This document shows positions 57,444 through 64,000 of a stretch of 64,000 nucleotides of DNA, piece after piece. The notes under the pieces are model-generated. The model had not been told where the DNA came from and did no database searches. It saw only the letters and a list, made by a program, of their open reading frames with translations. Every line of letters starts with the position of its first letter. The stretch's first letter is position 1. A program made the position numbers and the translations under genes. Source of the DNA: Mermis nigrescens (lineage: Eukaryota > Nematoda > Enoplea > Mermithida > Mermithidae); assembly GCA_036768485.1 (NCBI GenBank), contig JAVLUZ010000154.1, forward strand, positions 47,353,786-47,417,785, read 5' to 3'.

Positions 57444-60400
57444 CATTATTATTATTACTATTATAATTTATAAACGAAATCAATTGAATCAGATTCAGAG
57501 ACGTTACGAAGCTAAAAGTATATCACAGCGTATTATTTCAATTTTCAAATTTAACAAATCATTCTTAGTTGTCATTAATACGTACATAAAATATGCAGTC
57601 GGCTCTTTTCCGAAGGAAGTGCGATGAAATTCTAATTTTCAGAAATCTAATCGAAAATGTCTGATTTCCGCAATTCATGAAAAAATGTCTAAGTGATGGT
57701 AATATTTTTCATAAAAAAGCTGCAAACATTACTAACAAGGGCTAAAGAAATAAAATTTCGAATTACTACTCAAGAATGCAGCTTAAGAATAGACTTTTAT
57801 GGGATTTCTCTAAAACATTTTTTGAAAAGTATATTATTTTTTTAATGCTAATCTTCTTACCCTTTACATGTGCTGCCAGTATATGTATTATGTAGGTGTG
57901 TGCACGAAAGTGAAACAAATTGAGAAAAAACAAATCAGAAAACTACTTAACGCACTAGTCTGCCACTTCTTAACGAGTCCTATGGACCTCTTTTTGATCC
58001 GTGATAATATTACAAAATTTACGAATCTTTTCACTCGTAACATTCGATCGTAATATTTGGTGAAACCGCCCAGTCGTTATTCGTGAAAAATACACTCGTA
58101 AGTACTCGTAGAACTCGTAGCCCGTGGCTCGTAAATCTCAGTTTTTGGTGAAACGGAAATTTTTAGCACTAGTAGCTAGGGATCGACCGGAGGTCCATTT
58201 TTTCCTCCGGGCCGGAGCCGGAGCTCCGGCCATCATCACCTCCGGCTCCGGCCGGAGCCGGAGGTGAACTTAGAATTTTCAGTGAACTAGAATTTTCACA
58301 AGCCGTAAATATCGAAAAAATCATTTAATTAGTATTAGCACATTTCTATTTTTAGCTCCAATCTCACCGCTTTCTCGCTTGCCTTTATTGTCTGGATGCA
58401 CTTATACTCGAAAAGTACCCAAATAAACATAGCATAAAGAGCTTAGCAATGTGTCTGTATTTACTTATATCTACAACCTGTAATAGCTCAAAAAGTAAGT
58501 GAGCAGACTAAGTCGCACCAGTGTTTTTTTTTGTACTCGGCAAAGATTTTCCCCGATGTACAAAGACTTTTCGGGACCGTCTTTGTACATGTACAAAGAT
58601 TTTTGGGAAGACAAAAATTGCAAAAAAGGTCTAAAATTCGAAAAAATTTCGGCGCTTTGCGCCGAAATGAGTAATTGTGTGTTGTATATATCTTTATAAT
58701 GGCAGAAATTGCATTTCGAAAGTGAAAAAGTCAAATTTTTCGGCGCTTCGCGCCGTTTTAAGACGATTCTTAGTTATTTATGCCCTTAGAGACCCAGAAA
58801 TTAGCTAAAACACACTACGAAAAGTCGAAGAACTCTGTTTTTACCACACTAAAAACGCTGTTGTACCATATTATAGTACCCAAAAATTTTGTGTGTACAA
58901 AATGTACGAAGATTTTTAGGAAGACAAAAAATGTAAAAAATTCCCAGAATTTTCGGCGCTTCGCGCCGTACTGATAAATTATTTGTCCTATATATCTTTA
59001 AAATGGCAGAATTTGCATTTAGAATGGAAAAATGTCCGCCTTTTTCAGATAATTTTCAGTAATTTTTGGCGTCAGAAACCCATAAATTAGCTAAAATACA
59101 CTACCAAAGGTCGAAAACCCTGTTTTACCACACTAAAATCGCTACTGTACTATATTATAGTACACAAAAATTTGCATGTACAAAATGTACAAAGACTTTT
59201 GGGGATCATCTTTGTACATGTACAAACGGGCCTTGTACAAAAAAAACACTGCGTCACACCAAGTTTGTTATTCTGTCACTCGAAAGAGATTTATATCCAT
59301 TTGTGCGCTGAATTAACGCGGACTCGGCTCGCTTTGCAATCTGAAATATTCTCGTTCATTATTGAGCAAAATATATGATATACATAATATTTCACCAATG
59401 GTGCATTCACAATGCCACATTAGTGTTCACATTCACAGCTTCACTTATTAAACCTGTGTTTAAACTAATTCACAAAATAGGCAATCTGAGTGCTAAGCTT
59501 CAAAAGAAAAGAAGAGCATTAAAGCATTGGATGATTCGGTTCAAAGAACCTCCGGCCTCCGGCCCCTTTTGTACCTCCGGCCGCCGGAGGCCGGAGGACC
59601 AAAAATGGCCGGAGGAGCCAGAGCTCCGGTCGATCCCTACTAGTAGCCCGTACTTGTGAAACCGTCACCCGTACCCCGTAACTAGTAGCTTTGTGGTGAA
59701 ACCGGGCCCTGGAAGCCCTTTTCTGTTCATGTAGGTTTCAAAACAATTTTAAAACAGCAGAAACAGCTATTTTTGCATAGTTTTCTTCTATTTTCAATAA
59801 AAAATTTCAATGTTCCGCATCAAATGCTCTAAATACAGGAAATCAAGCAGTAAATCATGCTTCTAGACGTCTATCCGCCTTAATTTTGCAAATTTTTCGG
59901 CGCTTCGCGCCAGAATTCTATTAAAGCCTTAGAAATTTAATGATTTTTTTGCACAAAATTGTCGAAAATTCAAAAATTTTAAGAAAAATATGACTTCAAA
60001 AGTGATTTTATGTAAAAGTTTGGTTATAATAGTGTGACTTTAAAGAATCTGATAAAGGCTGACGACGACGATAACGCGATAGCACAAGGCGAAATAGATG
60101 AGGCTAACTTAGATTCAGATGATCTAGATTTCGTTGATGAATTATCTGCTTCATCAGATTGAAATAAAAAATTCTGGCCATCACCAATAAACATTTGTTT
60201 TAGATCGATGAAGTGTTAAATATTACGATTATTCTCTAGCTCATGTACATACAAAATATTCTAAGAGTACTATTTATGGGTATACGTATATAAGCTTGAC
60301 CCTCGGCATTACCTTCGGCCTCGGCCGAGGCAAGGATTTCAAGTCGCCTCGGCCTCGGCCGAGGGTCCAAAAAGTACCCTCGGTCCGATCACTGGTATAC

Positions 60401-61870
60401 ACATTAAAAAAATCTACTTATTCTATGCATAAATCATGCACAATTATTAACTGTAATTATATAAACTTGCTGAAACTCCAACCACGCACGATTTATGCAT
60501 ATAAAAATGTAGCTGTTCACATTTATTGCTTAGAAATGTAAGCATAAATGAGCTTAAAATGTTTGAATGGTCTTCCCGTCGCCCATAAATTTTTTTCGCT
60601 CCCTCCAAAAACTCCCGATTTCCCAAGAAAATCGTTGAAAAGGTACCGCTCTAAGCGCTTTTAGCGATTTGCTTGCTCATACTCATTTGACTAAATTTTC
60701 ATACATTTTTCGAATTTCTTCGATATATTCCGACATTATAATGTTTTTACGTTCTAGAAAGATGGAGCATGGTCAGAACCACCAAAAAATGATGTTTTTG
60801 ACGCATATGCACCATTTTGAACCCAAAAAAGATATATTGGAAGAATTTTTGATTCCTACCCGGAATTCCCTAACTGTGAATATAGCGTCGCTTTTCGCAG
60901 AACCTGAGGCGAAATAATGGAAGAGTACATATAAGGCGAACTTTGGAGCTTTTATGACGGAAACGTGACAAAATTTCGAAACATTCCCATGCACTATCTC
61001 CGTTTAAAAAATTTATTGACGAGTTTGGGGCACAAAAGGGCGTGACTGGAACGCGAAAATCTGGCGGACATAAATGATCTTGGGGAATATTCCCTACCCG
61101 CAAAAATTTTCCACCACCCCCCAAAAAAAAATTGGCGATTTTTCGAAAGTTCCTAGAAATTTTCTAAAAATTTGTAGAACGATGCTCCTTTAAGCGTTTT
61201 TAGCTATCTATTTGCTCGAAAGCGCCAAATTTTCGGCGCTTCGCGCCATGATACTCATGTTTTGACTATATTTTGTTAAATTTGTTTCACCTTTTCTAGT
61301 TTTTTTTTGAAATTTTTTGTTTTTATGCTCTAGAAAGATCGAGCATCGTCAGAAACGCTGAAAAACGATGTTTTGACGCGTACCTACCATTTTTTTGGAC
61401 CAAAAAAAGGCACTTTATAATTTCAATCTCAGCCCCCAGAATTCCCATGCTGTGCATGTATGATGGCGTACCCCCTAAATCAATAGACCTAAAAAAATCG
61501 AATTTTTGGTGTATCCCCAGAATTTGGCTGCTGCCCAACTATAGATAGGGGCGTCATCGTAGCCTACCTTGGCACTTTAATATTTCATTAAACAATAAAG
61601 AAATTTGCCGATCTCGGCAAAAACCTAAACAAAAGGCACAATATTTGATAATAAACTAAAAATGTCCGTAATTTCGGCTTAACATGAAATAGTCAATAGA
61701 AGCTTAAAATCTGCCCTAAATTAGACAACGAAGCGAGATGGACAATGCTTTTACATAGGTACCTTAATGTTTTGGCGTAGCAATTTTGTGTCGAATAACG
61801 CCTTCACAGGGATATCCGGCTCTTCTTGTTGCGATTCCAGGGGAAAATGAGTCGTATAGCGGTGACTGAA
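45861..61870 (-). CDS. NDUFAF1: NDUFAF1 / CIA30, complex I assembly factor (4 exons seen, 5' end missing)
   Basis: Minus-strand exons: 61870-61763, 54576-54295, 49417-49229 and 46103-45861 (TAA). All junctions are phase 0 with AG acceptors and GT donors. The 273 residues seen include HFDKPECFDQWQITSDHEF, LLKVRGDGRTYALVL, HTHGGPYWQFAKIPFSKF, IVSIGISLHDQIDGPFNLEV and the end MHNEEFAYEHYEPPIRY. These are the signature blocks of the CIA30 fold in order. NDUFAF1 acts in the mitochondrial matrix and inner membrane during assembly of the complex I membrane arm. The first exon, with the start codon and targeting peptide, was not found; it may lie beyond the window or be short. Introns of 3.1, 4.9 and 7.2 kb are filled with transposons. 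The exon 61870-61763 (FSHRYTTHFPLESQQEEPDI...) is placed by phase and context and is less certain. Confidence 0.87.
46162..46394 (+). mobile_element. Family A hAT-type MITE
   Basis: Starts CATAGGTGGGCGGCATC and ends near CCGCCCTGGTG. It is just upstream of NDUFAF1 exon 4 (minus strand). No clear duplication. Confidence 0.65.
46955..47189 (+). mobile_element. Family A hAT-type MITE
   Basis: Starts CATACGTGGGCAGCACC and ends CGCCCAGGTGTG. Flanks GTACCGTC / GCACCGTT (6 of 8). Confidence 0.75.
47709..48154 (+). mobile_element. CAGTG-family hAT-type element with exact 8-bp duplication
   Basis: Starts CAGTGTTTTTTTGTACAAGG and ends ATACAAAAAAAGACTG, flanked on both sides by TTCGCAAC (47701-47708, 48155-48162). 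At 446 bp it is the short form, with two GCGCGAAGCGC palindromes (about 47930 and 48010). Confidence 0.9.
48193..48380. mobile_element. Family D-like MITE
   Basis: Starts near TACATGCAACAGCGGGTTTC and ends near GAGCCCGCACATGCATG, inverted ends like those of family D. No duplication was read. Confidence 0.45.
48749..48916 (-). mobile_element. Family C MITE, right end eroded
   Basis: Starts CAGGCACGTAGCTGGCCG and carries the family body (CCAACACCAATTTTGGGG). The right end stops matching after CCCCCAGAGCTTGG. Confidence 0.65.
49500..49900 (+). mobile_element. Family B repeat
   Basis: Carries the family order: GTTTTTTATCGTTTCTGACG, CTTTCTAGAACATAAAAAC, CACCTTTGCTACGAC and the end AAGATCATGGATGG. 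It lies just upstream (minus-strand sense) of NDUFAF1 exon 3. Confidence 0.65.
51426..51965. mobile_element. Non-autonomous hAT with CCGGAG subterminal array
   Basis: Ends TAGTGATCGACTGGAG and CTCCGGTCGATCACTA are inverted repeats, flanked on both sides by CTGGTCAA (51418-51425, 51966-51973). Both arms hold arrays of GGCCGGAG/CTCCGGCC. At 540 bp it has no coding capacity. It shares its end type with 58177-59639. Confidence 0.9.
52774..54247. mobile_element. Family C MITE carrying a foldback-type insertion
   Basis: Starts CAGGCACGCATCTCTGGGGG and ends GCAAGCTACGTGCCTG, flanked by ACGCTCGA / ACGCTCGG (7 of 8). Normal copies are about 160 bp; this one is swollen to 1.47 kb by the insertion at 52913-54218. 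Confidence 0.85.
52913..54218. mobile_element. Foldback-type element built of 15-bp tandem repeats
   Basis: Inserted in the family C host with a 9-bp duplication CCAAAATAG (52904-52912, 54219-54227). Outer ends pair as CGGAAAATTGCTCGCC / GGCGAGCAATTTTCCG. The left arm (about 52920-53215) is a tandem array of CAATTGCTCGCCCAG; the right arm (about 53825-54210) is the inverted array GAGCAATTGCTGGGC. Between them, 53225-53410 and 53585-53790 also form an imperfect inverted pair (TTATCTATGTACGTACAGG against CTGTACATAGATAAATG). A second copy of the left start (GTGTGCGGAAAATTACTCGCC) sits at 53515 near the centre. Long arms of tandem repeats are the hallmark of foldback (FB) elements. All open frames here are repeat translations. 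Confidence 0.8.
54780..55644. mobile_element. Family D hAT-type MITE with nested CAGTG element
   Basis: Starts TATGCATGTAACGG and ends CCGTTACATACATG, flanked on both sides by CTCAGTAC (54772-54779, 55645-55652). This copy fixes family D boundaries. It is split by 54882-55585. Confidence 0.88.
54882..55585 (+). mobile_element. CAGTG-family hAT-type element, long version
   Basis: Starts CAATGTTTTTTTGTACAACG and ends GTACAAAAAAAACACTG, flanks CTCCCGAA / CTCCCCTA (6 of 8). Contains palindromes at about 55092, 55184 and 55440. Confidence 0.8.
56119..56313 (-). pseudogene. hAT transposase C-terminus, left inverted copy
   Basis: On the minus strand the frame reads TVQKLVFVKHNLKAVGYNS, then an Asp-rich tail ending DFDDELSASSD and TAA at 56121-56119. 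The LVFVKHNL segment is typical of the end of the hAT dimerisation domain. Just upstream an in-frame TGA interrupts RKAVVNE, so the copy is broken. Only the last 60-odd codons remain. Confidence 0.75.
57235..57470. repeat. (ATA/TTA)n microsatellite
   Basis: Interrupted AAT/ATA array turning into its complement TTA halfway (about 57340-57350 and 57400), so it can fold on itself. Poly-Ile frames here are artefacts. Confidence 0.9.
58177..59639. mobile_element. hAT element with CCGGAG subterminal array
   Basis: Ends TAGGGATCGACCGGAGG and CTCCGGTCGATCCCTA, flanked on both sides by CTAGTAGC (58169-58176, 59640-59647). CCGGAG/CTCCGG arrays lie in both arms. It contains the CAGTG element at 58519-59251. 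Confidence 0.9.
58519..59251 (-). mobile_element. CAGTG-family hAT-type element, long version, innermost of the nest
   Basis: Starts CAGTGTTTTTTTTTGTACTC and ends GTACAAAAAAAACACTG; flanks AGTCGCAC / CGTCACAC (6 of 8). Three CGGCGC-TTC-GCGCCG palindromes (about 58650, 58740, 58955). Confidence 0.8.
60018..60162 (+). pseudogene. hAT transposase C-terminus, right copy
   Basis: The plus-strand frame reads FGYNSVTLKNLIKADDDDNA and continues to an acidic end LDFVDELSASSD with TGA at 60160-60162; AATAAA follows at once. It matches the left inverted copy at 56119-56313 over the whole tail but lacks the KLVFVKHNL part. Confidence 0.75.
61096..61470 (-). mobile_element. Family B repeat
   Basis: Reverse orientation: GGCGATTTTTCGAAAGTTCC, AGCGTTTTTAGCTATCTATT, CGGCGCTTCGCGCC, TCTAGAAAGATCGAGCATCG and end ATTCCCATGCTGTGCATG. 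No duplication was read. A related fragment precedes it at about 60600-60900. Confidence 0.65.
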
Positions 61871-62280
61871 CTATAAAAAATCGCAATGTTAAAGAGTAGA
61901 GAAAGAGTACCTGGAGAGAGTGAAAAAATTTATTCTTATATCGATTCGCTGTCTGATTCATGATCATCAGAGGAACCATCCACCTTTTAATACAGCAACC
62001 AGAAAATGGATAGATATCAAAAATGGTATCTAATTGAAATAATATCGGAGAATAGGTACAACTACAAGAAGCAATGTTAGGTAGTTGTCGACCACGATTT
62101 AAAATATAATCATAAATCGTGCTTATACCCCGTTGTTGCATGACGAAATTAAAAGAAATCGAAATAGCTCCTAATTTTTTTCTGACCAAATATACACAAG
62201 TTTGTAATGAATAGAACAGTAGGCAATAAACGAGTGAGACGAATACGATCCTAGCATACAAGAGCATGGGGTTGAGGGGG

Positions 62281-62645
62281 TATTAGCCCGCCCTGAGCAT
62301 CGAAAAACTGATAGCTAAACAGCCATTTTGGCCGAAAAACTTTGCTACATATATAGCCTTTTTTGGCTTAGAAAATTAGCTATACAGCCTGTTTGGGCTC
62401 AGAAAACTAGCTTTATAGTTTTTTAGCTCAAAAATGCTTTATAGTCTTCTTTTCTGAATTTTAAAAGCATATTTAGTTATTTTCTCGACTCCAAAAGAGC
62501 CAAATAGCTATTTTTAGTTCGAAAAGACTATATAGTTATGTTTTTGAGTCCAAAAAGACTATATAGCCAGTTTTCTGAGCCCAAAAGGCTATAAAACCGT
62601 TTTTACAAAGCACTTAGCTATCTACCAATTTTTAGTTTTCACCCC
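62281..62645. repeat. Degenerate inverted tandem repeat (GCTATATAGCC type)
   Basis: Units of roughly 40 bp such as CTCAGAAAACTAGCTATATAGCC repeat in the left half. The right half holds their inverse (GACTATATAGCCAGTTTTC, CCCAAAAGGCTATAAAACCG). The whole can fold into a long imperfect hairpin. Confidence 0.6.
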
Positions 62646-62901
62646 CCCTGAAAGTTTGACCTTGCGCACCTATGAATCCTAGAATTATCAAACCGAAAAA
62701 TCGTTTGAAAAGCCAGCTAGATTAAGACCATCATCTTTATAACTCTAGGGCGTATCGGTACGTAGAAAAATTTTTATTAAGCAAATTAAGACAAGTTAGA
62801 AAAAATGTACCGCAGCCTAAGCTTTTTAAATAAGTCAGTGTCGCTAAGTTCTATTCAACGATTCGTTTTCGTTGAATCTTTTGCAAGTGATTGGTTTACG
62901 A

Positions 62902-63240
62902 CTATACATGATCTTGGGGAGTTCAACGCCCAGAATTCGCGATTTTTCGAAAGTTCCCTGAAATTTTCTGAAAATTCGTAGAAAAGGAGTTTTTTAAGCG
63001 TTTTTAGACTTGCTCAAAAGTGTCAAGTTTTTGGTACTTCGCGCCATATACTCATGTTTTTTGACTATATTTTGTTCAATTTGTTGGATTTTTTGATTTT
63101 TGTATGAATGTTTTTGTTTTTATGCTCTAGAAAGATAGAGCATCGTCAGAAACGCCGAAAAACGATGATTTTGACGGGTACCTACCATTTACGGGCACTT
63201 TAGAATTTAAAACCTCAGAATTCTCATGGTGTGCATGTCT
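62902..63240 (-). mobile_element. Family B repeat with exact 8-bp duplication
   Basis: Starts CTATACATGATCTTGGGG and ends ATGGTGTGCATGTCT, flanked on both sides by GTTTACGA (62894-62901, 63241-63248). At 339 bp this copy sets family B's limits and shows it also makes 8-bp duplications. Confidence 0.8.
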
Positions 63241-64000
63241 GTTTACGACATCATTTTCTTACTCCCTTTACTCATTATATTTTCGACTTTTAAACTTTCG
63301 ATGTAAACTGATGAACCTTGTTTCCTTAGAATGGAATCAATTTCAGATTACCTACCTGCATTCTGTTCAATGAAGACTATATACATTTTTACTCATTTCT
63401 AAAAATTACTGCATTCGGCACTTTAAATCATTATCTGCCTAAAGAATTAAAAAAATTTCGGATAATTCTGTGATCATCCTTTCATTATAAAAATCAGCCT
63501 AAATTTGCTCGACATACAATATTTAAATACATACTCTTTTGCACTGAGCTCCACTTGACAAAGCTTTCGTGACTCTGCAACAGACGAAATTAACGATTTC
63601 TCTGTGCATATTCAATCGCTCACTGACCTAAAATTGAGCAAACTTGAGAATGTTCGCTCATTCATTTGTAAAAGGGTTAGGCGTTAAAAAATAGCTTTTT
63701 AGGCTAAAAACAACGGGGAGTAACTGCCATTCATAAGTATAGTAGCACAAATAATATAAGATTCTACGATTTTCGCTCGATGCATAGACAATAAAAAAGG
63801 CGCGAATAAACGAAAGAACTCTAAAAACATAGGCATAAAAAACCAAAAAATAGTCAAAATTTGGGAATCCTGGGTTTTGCAAGTCTGATCGAATACCTGC
63901 TAATTCTTAAAAGCAAGAACCAACAATTCTATATGACGTAATCCGAAAGATTTAAAAATTAATTATAGCGCTCACTCTGTCTGAACTAAACTAAAAATGT

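Larger units (their letters stand above)
56804..59709. mobile_element. DNA transposon-like element with GGGCCCGGTTTCACCA ends
   Basis: Left end GGGCCCGGTTTCACCATAAG, right end TTGTGGTGAAACCGGGCCC. Both arms hold many TACGAGT / ACTCGTA motifs. No clear target duplication and no recognised transposase. It contains a microsatellite and the hAT at 58177-59639. Confidence 0.7.
55708..60394. mobile_element. Composite hAT element, outermost of a four-level nest
   Basis: Ends CAGTGATCGGACCGAGG and CCTCGGTCCGATCACTG, flanked on both sides by GTATACAC (55700-55707, 60395-60402). CTCGGCC arrays lie inside both ends. Each arm carries an outward-pointing copy of an hAT transposase C-terminus (56119-56313 minus, 60018-60162 plus), so the element is a head-to-head pair of one transposon's 3' end. 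It contains 56804-59709. Confidence 0.9.
61871..64000. other. Region upstream of the NDUFAF1 exons, first exon not located
   Basis: The first NDUFAF1 exon should lie here or beyond. A donor-like minus-strand site (ATGCAG/GTAGGT at about 63353) is preceded by a short ATG frame, but its phase does not fit. Apart from the repeats at 62281-62645 and 62902-63240 nothing else was recognised. Confidence 0.35.

Noticed and set aside
61764..62267. 167-codon minus frame as a membrane protein
   Set aside because: The real NDUFAF1 exon overlaps its end in another frame with a clear acceptor at 61870; the upstream part is intron.

Overview
This window is a stretch of an AT-rich, intron-rich animal genome, probably an invertebrate. 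Its genes are split into short exons by introns of 70 bp to about 7 kb, and single-base-resolution splice junctions can be read for most of them. The gene set (a HYLS1-like centriole protein, a neurensin-like membrane protein, a MAM-domain secreted protein, a JmjC HSPBAP1-like protein and the mitochondrial assembly factor NDUFAF1) is metazoan. I could not place the phylum. Four genes have a splice acceptor 3 to 41 bases upstream of the start codon, which fits spliced-leader trans-splicing or very short 5' UTR introns.

Layout. At 234-364 lies the last exon of an unidentified + strand gene. From 7070 to 21670 (+) an 11-exon gene encodes a secreted protein with two MAM domains. It is convergent with an HSPBAP1-like JmjC gene at 26394-22213 (-). 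A two-exon HYLS1-like gene lies at 30380-28470 (-). A five-exon neurensin-like gene lies at 33523-38537 (+). The last two exons of an unidentified gene lie at 44066-44432 (+). NDUFAF1 occupies 61870-45861 (-), and its first exon was not found. Three exons in two genes appear to carry one-base length errors, at least two of them in T-runs, so either the assembly has homopolymer errors or these alleles are broken.

The rest is dominated by non-autonomous DNA transposons. Most show hAT hallmarks: short inverted ends of YAG type or similar, and 8-bp target duplications that can be read exactly at many copies. I group them as family A (ends CATACGTGGGCAGC / CACACCTGGGCG, about 235-270 bp), family B (ends near CATACATGCACAGCATG, about 340-400 bp), family C (ends CAGGCACGTA), family D (ends CATACATGTAACGG), a CAGTG...CACTG family of about 450-730 bp, and larger hATs with YAGKGATCG-like ends followed by arrays of a short family-specific motif. 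There is also a PIF/Harbinger element, a tRNA-derived SINE, two elements with GGGCCCGGTT ends, and two structures whose inverted arms are built of short tandem repeats.

The most unusual parts are: a four-level nest of elements at 55708-60394 whose outermost member carries two inverted copies of an hAT transposase C-terminus; a foldback-type element made of 15-bp repeats with a 9-bp target duplication at 52913-54218; and a dispersed palindrome centred on GCGAAGC, a known ultra-stable DNA mini-hairpin, found in unrelated repeat families.
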